Source of the DNA: JAHRVQ01 sp051278195
GTDB lineage: Bacteria > Pseudomonadota > Gammaproteobacteria > Pseudomonadales > Azotimanducaceae
DNA length: 64,000 nucleotides
Assembly (NCBI GenBank): GCA_051278195.1
Contig: JBNMQM010000010.1
Coordinates: 1 to 64,000, forward strand
Direction of reading: 5' to 3'
Shown here: positions 36,960 to 45,687 of the stretch, in pieces
Layout: the number at the start of each line of letters is the position of its first letter
How positions within the stretch are numbered: position 1 is the stretch's first letter
Program-made: the position numbers and the translations under genes
Notes under the pieces: model-generated
What the model was told of the DNA's origin: nothing
Seen by the model: only the letters and a program-made list of their open reading frames with translations
The model's database searches: none

Positions 36960-36991
36960 GCGGAGAGGAGTCTGTTTTGACACCTCTCCGC
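36960..36991 (-). terminator. Hairpin after the ClpS-domain gene
   Basis: Perfect 9-bp GC-rich arms GCGGAGAGG (36960-36968) and CCTCTCCGC (36983-36991) with a 14-nt loop, ending 6 bp from the stop of the leftward gene at 36998. There is no T run, so it may need other factors. Confidence 0.5.
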
Positions 36992-36997
36992 AGTTGC

Positions 36998-37828
36998 TCA
37001 GTTGGCAATTCTGCAGCTTAGAGAATATCCTTTCTCTAAAGAGTTTTTGTTAATTGATTCGACTAATTGAAGCGCTTGATCGCTTTCCACAAGCGCGACG
37101 ACGGACTCTTTTTGAGTCGTCATCTTCACCAACCGCTGGGTTGCTTTTCTCGGCATATAGTCAAAATGATCGACGAGCAGTTGTGAAACAACGGCGGCTG
37201 GCGTTTTGCCATCATGAATCAAGATGATGCCAGTGGCATTCTCTATTGGCCTAAAGCTCTCTGCTATCCAATCGAACACAGGACTATCTTTGAGAACGTC
37301 TGATGTGCCCATGTTGAGACAGATGACGGCCCCGCGTACCTCCATGAAATACGAGCGTGATGCCCAGTGTGCGATATCGCCAAACCTATAAGCATGATCA
37401 AGTCGAGTGGCTGGCCTGCCGCCGAGCATCACTTCTGTTACCGTCGCTGCAATACCTTCTTTCTCGAGACAATCTTTATTGAGATCGAACACATCGGGGT
37501 CTCCGCTGTTCGCTGCTGATTGTCTTGATTCTGCAGGCAGTCCCCAGAAAATGTTGACGATGCCATCGTGAATGATCGGGGCATTGCGAAGGTACCTTGC
37601 GACCTCAAATGCACTGTTGTAAATATCAGGCCCAAGATCTCGCCACGTTGAAGGAACTTCAATCGTGTCGCCGAAATCGTGGTTGTTAATGGTTTGAGTT
37701 TTTTGTTGTGTCATTGATTTATCCTCTGACGTCTGTTGACGGAGGACTTGATAAGCAACGGTGTAGGATTCACCCGTTCGAGCAATACGTGCGCGGACGC
37801 GTTTTTTGAATCGTCGGTCGCGTGTCAT
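36998..37828 (-). CDS. Fusion protein with C-terminal ClpS-like domain
   Basis: 276 residues; the ATG at 37828 has GGAGG 6 bp upstream. Residues 1-30 carry a basic RFKKRVRARIARTGESYTVA motif seen at the N-terminus of various small bacterial proteins. Residues about 50-195 form an unrecognised alpha/beta domain (ending ...VFDWIAESFRP) that resembles PsbP/DUF1795-type folds by pattern. Residues 200-276 align with ClpS (GIILIHDGKTPAAVVSQLL, then KGYSLSCRI). In ClpS the N-degron pocket uses Asn34, Asp35, Asp36, Thr38, Pro39, Met40, Met62 and His66 (E. coli); here Asp35, Thr38 and Pro39 are kept while Asn34 is His, Asp36 is Gly, Met40 is Ala, Met62 is Leu and His66 is Thr. It may still dock on ClpA, but is unlikely to be a normal N-recognin. 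Confidence 0.7.
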   Translation of the reverse strand: MTRDRRFKKRVRARIARTGESYTVAYQVLRQQTSEDKSMTQQKTQTINNHDFGDTIEVPSTWRDLGPDIYNSAFEVARYLRNAPIIHDGIVNIFWGLPAESRQSAANSGDPDVFDLNKDCLEKEGIAATVTEVMLGGRPATRLDHAYRFGDIAHWASRSYFMEVRGAVICLNMGTSDVLKDSPVFDWIAESFRPIENATGIILIHDGKTPAAVVSQLLVDHFDYMPRKATQRLVKMTTQKESVVALVESDQALQLVESINKNSLEKGYSLSCRIAN

Positions 37829-38039
37829 CTCAGCCTCCGAATCTCAGGATCCACATTCCCCAGCAATGCCACCTAAGACCAAGTGACTAAGTTAGAGCTT
37901 TGAGAACGTTTTCCCTTTGCCTCAAGGAAGTGATCTTGCTGGAGAAGATCTACAGAGGATTGGCGTAAAGCACGCCATAACAAATGAGGCTATATCATCA
38001 AGAATGAAAATCAACGTCTAAACGCTGTAGCATGTGCTG

Positions 38040-38792
38040 ATGAATCCAAATGAATTACTCGCCCAACAATTAAGGCCATTCGAGGAGAAAGCCCGTGGAA
38101 TGAGTGGTTGGGTGCTTGAATACCAGCCAACTCCGGTTTCATCGGGGCCACCCTGGAGCTATGAGGCCCGAGCAGCCGCATTGCTGGCAGAAACCACGTC
38201 GGTATTAGACTTGGGAACCGGCGGTGGAGAAGTTCTAAAGCGGCTGACTGTAGATTATGCAGGGTTTGCAGTTGCGGCAGAGCAGTATTATCTGAACGCA
38301 CCGGTGGCCAGTGAAAACCTGAATGGTGTGGCGGATGTGGTCCGGTGCGACAGCAACATCCTGCCCTTTGCCGATAGGAGCTTCGACCTTGTGCTTTCTC
38401 GGCACACTGCTCTTAGTCCAAATGAGGTTGGTCGGGTGGTGCGAGAGGGTGGGCGCTTTCTCACACAGCAGATTATCCCTGACTATCTGTCCGAGCTAAG
38501 CAGCTATTTTCCCGATATGAATATCTACTCTAATCACTTCGAACAATATTGTGAGGGACTGAAAAAAGCAGGGTTCTGCATTCTTGACGCTCGTGAATTC
38601 CGAACACTGGCACGCTTTGAGGAGTTAGGACATCTTGTCTACTTGCTGGTTGCCGCGCCATGGACGGTGCCTGGCTTTAGTGTCGACACACATCTAAAAA
38701 ATCTGCAAAGCTTGCAGCGATTAATCGCACTAGGCCAACCGCTTGAATTCACCACGGGATATTGTGTTATCGAAGGTGAGTACTGTATCTAA
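38040..38792 (+). CDS. SAM-dependent class I methyltransferase
   Basis: About 250 residues from ATG 38040; an in-frame GTG lies two codons earlier. Motif I is VLDLGTGGGEVL, followed by an acidic region at strand 2, VRCDSNILPFADRSFDLVLS (motifs II-III) and VVREGGRFLTQQI. A Methyltransf_11-type small-molecule enzyme in the cytosol. The substrate is unknown and there is no adjacent pathway gene that would tell it. Confidence 0.88.
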   Translation: MNPNELLAQQLRPFEEKARGMSGWVLEYQPTPVSSGPPWSYEARAAALLAETTSVLDLGTGGGEVLKRLTVDYAGFAVAAEQYYLNAPVASENLNGVADVVRCDSNILPFADRSFDLVLSRHTALSPNEVGRVVREGGRFLTQQIIPDYLSELSSYFPDMNIYSNHFEQYCEGLKKAGFCILDAREFRTLARFEELGHLVYLLVAAPWTVPGFSVDTHLKNLQSLQRLIALGQPLEFTTGYCVIEGEYCI

Positions 38793-38891
38793 CAGGCACA
38801 AGCAGTCGCTTTATCCTTAGCAGTAATTGTTTTCAGTTAGGCGATTAGTTAATCAATTGAGCTCTTTAAACCAGTGACTTGAGCGAGCTAC

Positions 38892-40244
38892 CTAATAGTC
38901 CAGATCAAACGGCTCTAGGGTCAAAGCGCCTCGACGCAATAACACTTTGCCATCCTGCTCATCCACAGTGTGTGATTCACCAAAAACGCCATTCTGCATG
39001 CCGCTCACCCAGCGGAAATCTCGCCCATCCTGCTCACCAATTGACATCGCCATAGATGGGCGCAACACATCCGGTGTTGCCATTACCATGCGGTTACCGA
39101 TGCGTTGAAATAAACTGTTACCCCAGCGCATGGTGTACAGGCCCGATATTTTGTCGAGCCAGGCGGTGTCAATACCTGTTGGTTCTGTCAGCTTCGATTC
39201 ATTGGCTGCCACCACGTTGAGGATGTCCATTAAGCCGAAGGCGATCTCCTGAGGAAACGGGTTCAGTGCGTTACTGAGCACAACAATTACCAATTTGTGT
39301 TGTTGGCAAAGTAACGAGTAGGTAATAAATCCAGGGTAGCCGCCGCCATGACCCACATAGTCCATGCCACTGCTGTTGCCTAATTCAAAACCCAGTCCCC
39401 ATTTGTAGGCATCATCAATAAACTGCGGTCGCTGCATTTCACGTTTGTCACGGTCGCTCAGAAAAGCCTCATTGCCTAGCTGATGGTGCCGATAAAACTG
39501 AATCAGGTCGGTGACGTTGCTACTGAATCCTGTTGCCGAGTTCATAACATTGGCGCGGACGTGCTCAAGCGGTTCGCGTTCTTGTCTCGGCAACTTACGA
39601 CCATAGCCGGTTGCATGATCGGCTTCACGCCCGGGTTCAATGTCTGGTGCCGTATTTTTTAGGCCCATTGGATCTATAACAAGCGCTCGAACCGCATTCT
39701 CGTAGGTTTGGCCGGTAACCGCTTCAATGACTTGCCCCAGAATCGTAAACCCCATATTTGAATACTTCCAATGTTCGCCCGTCTCAAAGGAACTAAGGCC
39801 AAGGTCAGTCTGCTGCTTAATCTCGTCGAGGTTCGGAAATCGATCATCAGCCCAGTGCGCTGTTTGACCATCTCGGTTCATGCCCGATGAATGCGACAAC
39901 AATTGGCGAATCGTGACATGTTCAAGATTTTTATCGGCAGCCGAACTGAACCAGTCGAGGTGCTGCTTGATCGGATCATCAAGCCGCAACCTACCCGCAG
40001 CAAACAACCTCATGATGGCGCTTGCGGTAAACAACTTGCTGTGTGAAGCAATTCGATAAAGGGTTTCTGGGGTTGCCACTTGGTTCTTTTCGACATTGCT
40101 GTAACCGAAAGATTTCTTAAAAACAGTTTGACCATCAATGTCTATGCCAACTGACAGGCTCGGTAATTCACGGATGTAGGTTTGGTAGTTCAACCATTGA
40201 TCAATAAATGCTGTCGCCAGCAGCGCTGCGTCTTTGAAGGCCAT
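38892..40244 (-). CDS. Serine hydrolase of the class C beta-lactamase/esterase family
   Basis: 450 residues from ATG 40244, preferred over 40268 because GGAG lies 8 bp upstream. The SxxK nucleophile is in IASHSKLFTAS, the YxN triad part in KYSNMGF, and the HxG loop in YVGHGGGYPG. No signal peptide, so it is probably a cytosolic esterase or D-amino peptidase rather than a periplasmic beta-lactamase. The C-terminal approximately 100 residues form the beta-rich DUF3471-like lid. Substrate unknown. Confidence 0.88.
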   Translation of the reverse strand: MAFKDAALLATAFIDQWLNYQTYIRELPSLSVGIDIDGQTVFKKSFGYSNVEKNQVATPETLYRIASHSKLFTASAIMRLFAAGRLRLDDPIKQHLDWFSSAADKNLEHVTIRQLLSHSSGMNRDGQTAHWADDRFPNLDEIKQQTDLGLSSFETGEHWKYSNMGFTILGQVIEAVTGQTYENAVRALVIDPMGLKNTAPDIEPGREADHATGYGRKLPRQEREPLEHVRANVMNSATGFSSNVTDLIQFYRHHQLGNEAFLSDRDKREMQRPQFIDDAYKWGLGFELGNSSGMDYVGHGGGYPGFITYSLLCQQHKLVIVVLSNALNPFPQEIAFGLMDILNVVAANESKLTEPTGIDTAWLDKISGLYTMRWGNSLFQRIGNRMVMATPDVLRPSMAMSIGEQDGRDFRWVSGMQNGVFGESHTVDEQDGKVLLRRGALTLEPFDLDY

Positions 40245-40413
40245 CGGTAACTCCCGTAAAAGTGTCAATGAATAAAGCCGCTTAAACTCGCTTGTGCACG
40301 CGTAAAGGGCGGCCGAAATATACTGTTAACAAGTGGTTGAAGTTACGGCGTTATAGGGCTGAGCGTCAACTCTGAGTACCACTCAAACACATCGCCAAGG
40401 TTGGTGGCATGGG

Positions 40414-40444
40414 TAGGAGCTAAGTTAGGAGCTAAGTTAGGAGC
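40414..40444. repeat. Tandem 12-bp duplication
   Basis: TAGGAGCTAAGT occurs at 40414-40425 and 40426-40437, with a partial third copy TAGGAGC at 40438-40444, between the serine-hydrolase start and the GGDEF-gene stop. Confidence 0.8.
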
Positions 40445-40507
40445 AGTGCCTGTGGAATGGTTTGTGAACCAAAAACTGGCAGTGCTTGACCCCGATAATG
40501 GTCGCGC

Positions 40508-42388
40508 CTAATTAGGAGACAGCTTGGTTTGATTTCGATCCCCTACCTCGCAAGCCCTATCAGCACGGGTGAAAGCGCTGGCTAGATTGTCGTTACCCTT
40601 AAAGTTTGCAATGCCGGTCGTGACGGCGACGCGCAATGGTGCACCATTTTGATGGTCATCATTCGCAATAGATTCACGGAACGGCTCCATTACACCATGA
40701 GCCTGCTCCTTCGTCGCATTCGGTAATAGCACCACGAATGTTTCTTTGTTAATCCGGAATGCTTGATCATTGCTGCGCACGTGGCGTCGCAATCCGTCCG
40801 CCAGAGACTTGAGCGCGACTTCAAACTGCTCACTGTCCAGGCGCTTAAGAAGCAGTTGGTAATAGTTAATTTTGCAAACCGCTACGCAGAGGGGGAATCG
40901 CTCCATTTGCCAGCTTTTCAGCAATTTGGCCGCCCGTACTTGATAGGCAGTTTGGTTAGGCAATCCAGTCATCGTATCGGTTAGCGCGTGATTGCTCTGA
41001 ATGTCGAGCCTCATCCCAGCAGCTTCTGTCATGTTCTCCATCCGCTGAATGTTTTGGGCCAAAGAGCCAAGTGCAGCTGTCATGCTCTGTTGTTCAGCGT
41101 GTGTTTGATGTGTGGCCAGTACGCTCGACATTTGCTTCATCTGGTGACTGAAGTCGCGCTTTAACTGCTCGATATCCGTCGTACTAGTGACCGAGGATTG
41201 CATTGCGTCAAAGCTGCTGGCCATAGAGCTATGCAATGCCTTGTCAGCCTCGGCGCTGGCCTGATTCAGAGTTTGGCAGGCGGTCACGCTAAAATTAGAC
41301 TCGTTCAAGCGTGTGTTGATTCGATCCAGTGTTGCGCTAGCTTCTCGGCGGTCCCTGTTCAACGAATCCGTGGTCAATTCACACACTGACGAGACGATGT
41401 CCGGCACCTGATCCAATGGAAAGTTTGAGGCCAGCAGTCGCTCAGTGGCCACAATGTCCTCAGGGTTGCCCAACTGCTGGAGTAGGGTTGTAAATCGGTT
41501 TGACAACAATTCTCGAATATTGATCCGGTCTTGCTTGGCCAGCGGGTTACGTGCCGCAGGGTTGGTGCGAGTCCTGTCGTTCTTTTTGGACTGGGTGTCG
41601 ACTTCTGTGCCTGGTCTCGATTCTAATTCAGGGTCTGATTCAGGGTCTGATTCAGGGTCTGATTCAGGGTCTGATTCAGGGTCTGATTCAGAGTCTATTT
41701 CCGGGCCCATTTCCAGATCCAATTCAGGGTCTATCTCCGGGCCCATTTCCAGATCTAATTCAGGGTCTAATTCAGGGTCTATTTCATGGTCTATTTCAGA
41801 TTCAATTCCTAGATCGGTCCCCTTCTCAGCCTCGATTTCATCATATGCCTCCGGTGCCAGCCCGTCCGTGTTCGCGTCATCGGTCGATCCGGCGAACCAC
41901 CGGCGCCACACCGAGTGGCCGGAGCTCTGTTTGCCCTGACGGACCGCCGTTTTATGCAGCAGTAAAAGGCGATCGAGAAGTTCTGGCATCTCACTCACAG
42001 ACCGCGGTTTGGTGCCCAGATCCTTCTCGAATGACTTCAGGGCCTGCACAGTCACCGCTTTGCTGGCGAGGCTCCTCACCTGGGTTGAAAGCTGGCGTAC
42101 ACTGGCCGTGATTCGCTTAAGCTTTGCTTGGCGAGTTTCAAGACTCCGTTGTAGTTGTTTATCCAAAGCGCGAACGGCGGGCTCCAGATCGACATTTTTG
42201 AGCTTGTCCTGTCGAAGCAGGCCCTGAATGGCCAGCAGCTTCTCATCGGCGGCCTCATCGACGCCTCTGGCCAGTTGGCCGGCGCTAATCAGTGCAGCGG
42301 CCAGCAACTCATACTTGCGGCGATAGCGTTCTGTTTGTCTCTCCCGTTGATCGAGCAGTTCAGCGTAGCGGGATTTCCAATTAACCAC
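40508..42388 (-). CDS. Degenerate GGDEF-domain protein with coiled coils and acidic repeat linker
   Basis: 626 residues starting at GTG 42388 (VNWKSRYAELL). An N-terminal coiled-coil (1-150) is followed by an acidic low-complexity linker of (D-P-E/S-L/D)-type repeats at about 200-255, then a long helical bundle and a C-terminal GGDEF domain from about 455 (DTMTGLPNQTAYQVRAAKLL). The signature GG(D/E)EF is replaced by INKETF, so c-di-GMP synthesis is unlikely; it may bind nucleotide or act as scaffold. The I-site is not evident. The layout resembles DGCs of the coiled-coil type fused to a DUF. The linker DNA is an expanded tandem repeat. Confidence 0.8.
   Translation of the reverse strand: MVNWKSRYAELLDQRERQTERYRRKYELLAAALISAGQLARGVDEAADEKLLAIQGLLRQDKLKNVDLEPAVRALDKQLQRSLETRQAKLKRITASVRQLSTQVRSLASKAVTVQALKSFEKDLGTKPRSVSEMPELLDRLLLLHKTAVRQGKQSSGHSVWRRWFAGSTDDANTDGLAPEAYDEIEAEKGTDLGIESEIDHEIDPELDPELDLEMGPEIDPELDLEMGPEIDSESDPESDPESDPESDPESDPELESRPGTEVDTQSKKNDRTRTNPAARNPLAKQDRINIRELLSNRFTTLLQQLGNPEDIVATERLLASNFPLDQVPDIVSSVCELTTDSLNRDRREASATLDRINTRLNESNFSVTACQTLNQASAEADKALHSSMASSFDAMQSSVTSTTDIEQLKRDFSHQMKQMSSVLATHQTHAEQQSMTAALGSLAQNIQRMENMTEAAGMRLDIQSNHALTDTMTGLPNQTAYQVRAAKLLKSWQMERFPLCVAVCKINYYQLLLKRLDSEQFEVALKSLADGLRRHVRSNDQAFRINKETFVVLLPNATKEQAHGVMEPFRESIANDDHQNGAPLRVAVTTGIANFKGNDNLASAFTRADRACEVGDRNQTKLSPN
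41622..41801 (-). repeat. Coding minisatellite in the GGDEF gene linker
   Basis: On the plus strand TCTGATTCAGGG repeats in tandem from 41634 (four perfect units, a variant fifth to 41693, a variant upstream at 41622). Next to it a 36-bp unit is duplicated at 41694 and 41730, containing GGGCCCATTTCCAGATC. All units are multiples of 3, so copy-number change keeps the frame and only lengthens the acidic linker. Confidence 0.9.
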
Positions 42389-42515
42389 AGTAGATGTCCG
42401 GATAGATCGATACTGTAAAGTATAGACGTTAGCTGGCGAGGCTTAGTGCTGCCTAGTGGCTCTGTCGCGTTATGCCAAAATGCACCTCAAATTGGCAGTT
42501 AGGCTGGGTCGGATA

Positions 42516-43370
42516 TCATTCAGATGGGTCGAGATAAGGACGATCACCCGCAATGGTGACGCGTTCCATAATTCGCACTTCGGGAAAGTAGTCTGATGCG
42601 GCAAAGTGTTGACTGGCGCGATTGTCCCAGAAGGCGACAGAACCCTCTTGCCACCGAAAACGGCATTGAACTTCAGGATCCCAGGCCATTTTGTACAGTC
42701 GATCCAGTAGCGCAGCGCTTTCGTTGGCATCCATACCTTTTATATGGGAAGTGAAGGCGGTGTTCACATAAATCGATCGGTTGCCTGTCTCTGGGTGTGT
42801 GCGAACCAGCGGGTGTTCCATTGGTGGGTATTGATCATGTAGTTCTTCCGCCTTCTTACCCAATCGCTGGGCAAACACGCGAGCGATATCGTGAACGGCC
42901 ACCAATGTCTCTATTTGTTCTTTGGTTTCGGCATCGAGACGTTCGTAAGCGAGTTCCATATTGGCAAACAACGTATCGCCACCGACACTAGGTATCGTGA
43001 TCGCGTGTAATATCGAACCTAGAGAGGGCTTCTCTCTCCAGGTGACATCTGAGTGCCAAAAATTTTCAAAGCCACGCGAGTCAGGACCATGTGCGATGCG
43101 CAATAGTTCCGGGTCTGACTGCTCTTTCGGAGTAGCCGGGTGAACTTCTAGTTCGCCAAATTGCGATGCAAACGTAATGTGCTCTGCGGCAGTGAATGAC
43201 TGGTCGCGAAAAAACACGACCTTGTGGGTCAACAGCGCGGCACGAATATCGTTGATCAGCGCAGTATCGAATTTGCGCAAATCGACACCCAGAAGCTCTG
43301 CACCGATCGTTGGCGTTAGCGGGCGAACGTCGAAGCGTTCGAATTGAGTCGTTTCTTCTTGAATACTCAT
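42516..43370 (-). CDS. TauD/TfdA-family Fe(II)/2-oxoglutarate dioxygenase
   Basis: 284 residues. The facial triad is His106-x-Asp108 (FWHSDVTW) and His255 (SQHFAASDYFP), with Arg266/Arg270 available for 2-oxoglutarate. The N-terminal LTPTIGAELLGVDLRKFD and VVFFRDQSFT are typical of TauD/TfdA. Substrates in the family include taurine, alkyl sulfates and aryloxyacetates. The nearby sulfotransferase-like gene makes a sulfur link possible but unproved. Sits next to a divergent esterase gene. Confidence 0.92.
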   Translation of the reverse strand: MSIQEETTQFERFDVRPLTPTIGAELLGVDLRKFDTALINDIRAALLTHKVVFFRDQSFTAAEHITFASQFGELEVHPATPKEQSDPELLRIAHGPDSRGFENFWHSDVTWREKPSLGSILHAITIPSVGGDTLFANMELAYERLDAETKEQIETLVAVHDIARVFAQRLGKKAEELHDQYPPMEHPLVRTHPETGNRSIYVNTAFTSHIKGMDANESAALLDRLYKMAWDPEVQCRFRWQEGSVAFWDNRASQHFAASDYFPEVRIMERVTIAGDRPYLDPSE

Positions 43371-43588
43371 GCAGCAGTGTCCTTGTATTGATGGTTCGCG
43401 AGTGCTGAATTCTTCTTAGCCCTACCTAAGCACAGTCTAAACCTAGTGATTAAGTGATTTCCATGGCGAATGTTTCCGGGCACTAAGTATTGTCCTGGTA
43501 GCTCATCCATTAGATCTGCGTAGGTGGATACATCACTCGCCTCGGCATTGATAACCTTTGCTGTATAGTTTCGAAAAATACTATCTTC

Positions 43589-44422
43589 ATGGAGGATGCC
43601 AACTTGGAACAAGTGACACTCGACGGCACGTCGGTACATCGACTGCGAAGTGAGCAGATTGGCCAGGATTACTTGCTTAACGTTGGATTACCACCAGGTT
43701 ACGACCCGGCGGGCGCACCCTATCCTGTTGTCTATGTCACGGATGGTGGGGCGCAATTCACAGCGTTGCACTCGGTCACGCCGATGATGCAGATGACGGG
43801 CGAACTTACCCCATTTATCACGGTCGGTATTAGCTACGACGTGCCACATGCTATCCACGCCATGACGCTGCGCAATAGAGATTTGACGCACTGTGAGGGT
43901 AGTCTGGATCTGGGCGCAGAAACTCCGGATTGGATGAAGCAACTTCCGCAAGTAGAGCCGGGCGGCGCCGAGCACTTCCTGAGTTTTCTTAACGATCAGG
44001 TGAAGCCGTATGTGCAAGAACAGTTTAATGCATCGTCAAACAGCACGTACGCTGGCTTCTCACTTGGCGGCTTGTTCGGTTTGTTTACGCTCTTCTCTAA
44101 ACCTAAATCTTTTCAGCGATACGTTATTGGTAGCCCGTCAATTTGGTGGGGCGATAAGAACATTCTGTTGCTCGAAAGCGCCTATGCGAAAGAACATGAC
44201 GATCTACCTGCTACCATTTACATGTCCAGCGGTCGTCTGGAAGAGCCAATTGAAGCGCCCGACAAGTCCGCCATGGTGAGCAATATGACCAACCTGGCGT
44301 CAACTCTGGGCAGCAGAGGGTACCAGAACCTCAATCTGTTTCACCAGATTATAGATGACGAAACACATATGTCTTGTGCCCCACTCGCGATACTTCGAGG
44401 TGTGAGGAAGGTGTTTGGTTGA
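43589..44422 (+). CDS. Alpha/beta hydrolase, putative esterase (Fes/D-type)
   Basis: 277 residues. The nucleophile elbow is AGFSLGGLFGL (Ser in GFSLG), the acid probably in the YMSSGRLEEP region and the His in IDDETHMSCAP. The N-terminal LLNVGLPPGYDPAGAPYPVVYVTDGG is typical of the esterase_D/Fes family. No signal peptide. ATG 43589 is used; a TTG at 43604 with GGAGG 8 bp upstream is an alternative start. Precedes the epimerase gene on the same strand. Confidence 0.85.
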   Translation: MEDANLEQVTLDGTSVHRLRSEQIGQDYLLNVGLPPGYDPAGAPYPVVYVTDGGAQFTALHSVTPMMQMTGELTPFITVGISYDVPHAIHAMTLRNRDLTHCEGSLDLGAETPDWMKQLPQVEPGGAEHFLSFLNDQVKPYVQEQFNASSNSTYAGFSLGGLFGLFTLFSKPKSFQRYVIGSPSIWWGDKNILLLESAYAKEHDDLPATIYMSSGRLEEPIEAPDKSAMVSNMTNLASTLGSRGYQNLNLFHQIIDDETHMSCAPLAILRGVRKVFG

Positions 44423-44530
44423 ATCTGTATACTATAGCGCTGAACTGGTGCCTACTTCCCATTACGAATACCAAAACCTAACCAAATAAAGATTTCAAAT
44501 TTAGCTTTCTAATTGAATAAGGAGATTACC

Positions 44531-45598
44531 ATGGCACCAATACCTCAAGGAGGAACAGTCGCAGTCACCGGCAGTGCCGGATTTATAGGCGGCTGGGTTG
44601 TACTGCAGCTTCTAGACGAGGGTTACCGGGTGCGCGCCTGTGTTCGTGATGCCAATGACGACGAGAAGGTGGGTTTTCTTAAGGCTATGCCGGGCTACAC
44701 ATCTGGTCGTCTGACGCTGCACTCAGCGAACCTTGATGAAGATGGCTGCTTTGATGAGATATTCAAAGGCTGTCAGGGTGTCGCGCACTTGTCTCACGTC
44801 TCTAGTTACGATGACATGGACTACGTCAAAAGGGTCTGTGATCACGTTATTAACAGCGTCAACCAATCAGAAACCGTCAACCGTGTGGTGGTGACGTCGA
44901 GTATTGCGGCTGTCATGTCCGAATCGGATATGCAGGAACTTGTCCGGCGTCCGGTCCTTTATGAAGATCGCTACCCTGATGAACAAAACCCTAAGCGTGT
45001 TGCGAATCGAGGACAAGGCTATTCCATGGGTAAGGTGCTCGCTGAACGTGCATTCGCTGATGCCGCTGAAATCAGCGGTCGCTGGGATACAGTTACCTGT
45101 TGCCCTGGCGACAATGTTGGCCCGATCCAATCGGCCCATCAAAAAAACGCCGCGTGGCAGCACAATATTGAGACCATGCTTTTAGGCAAATACTCACAGA
45201 ACGTCGTGGGCGCTTATCGGGCCTGGTTTACGGTTGACGTTCGAGACGTGGCAGAGGCGCACATTCGGATGCTTGAAAGCGTGAATGTGAATAACGGCGA
45301 GCGTTTCATTGCCTGGTCAACAGAGACCCGCAATGTCGAAGACGTTTGCGCTAGTATTGATCGACTGTTACCTGAACTAGGCTTTGCTGGTGCGGAACTC
45401 GTTGACCCGCTGCCCGACAAGGTAAAGGCAAAAGAGGCTGAATTCAGAGCTATTTGGGGCGGTTGTGAATTACGCAATGATCGCATTCGAGAAGCGCTCG
45501 ATATGGAATTTCGCCCTCTCGACATTTCGATTCGCGACTGTGTGGAATCGCTTATCACGGTGGGTAAAGTAGAGCATGTTCGACGGACGGGGTCTTAA
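44531..45598 (+). CDS. NAD(P)-dependent epimerase/dehydratase-type reductase (extended SDR)
   Basis: 355 residues from ATG 44531, with AAGGAG 7 bp upstream. Rossmann motif VTGSAGFIGGWVVLQLL, catalytic Ser region VVTSSIAAVM and YSMGK (YxxxK). The pattern follows dihydroflavonol-reductase-like extended SDRs that reduce carbonyls. A perfect hairpin ends the gene. Probably part of a small-molecule oxidation/reduction set with the following SDR and hydrolase. Substrate unknown. Confidence 0.88.
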   Translation: MAPIPQGGTVAVTGSAGFIGGWVVLQLLDEGYRVRACVRDANDDEKVGFLKAMPGYTSGRLTLHSANLDEDGCFDEIFKGCQGVAHLSHVSSYDDMDYVKRVCDHVINSVNQSETVNRVVVTSSIAAVMSESDMQELVRRPVLYEDRYPDEQNPKRVANRGQGYSMGKVLAERAFADAAEISGRWDTVTCCPGDNVGPIQSAHQKNAAWQHNIETMLLGKYSQNVVGAYRAWFTVDVRDVAEAHIRMLESVNVNNGERFIAWSTETRNVEDVCASIDRLLPELGFAGAELVDPLPDKVKAKEAEFRAIWGGCELRNDRIREALDMEFRPLDISIRDCVESLITVGKVEHVRRTGS

Positions 45599-45616
45599 TC
45601 CGCCGGGGCTATTCCT

Positions 45617-45637
45617 AGGCGCACGCAAGGTGCGCCT
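45617..45637 (+). terminator. Rho-independent-like terminator after the epimerase gene
   Basis: AGGCGCAC (45617-45624) and GTGCGCCT (45630-45637) pair perfectly around a 5-nt loop and are followed by TTGGTTAATTTTG. Ends the epimerase transcript before the next SDR gene. Confidence 0.65.
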
Positions 45638-45687
45638 TTGGTTAATTTTGCGATAGATTACTCGCACTACCTTTATTTAGGCTCATT

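Noticed and set aside
41445..42111. Two plus-strand frames with repetitive Ser/Gly or Gln/Gly/Leu content
   Set aside because: They mirror the minisatellite in the GGDEF gene and have no independent support.
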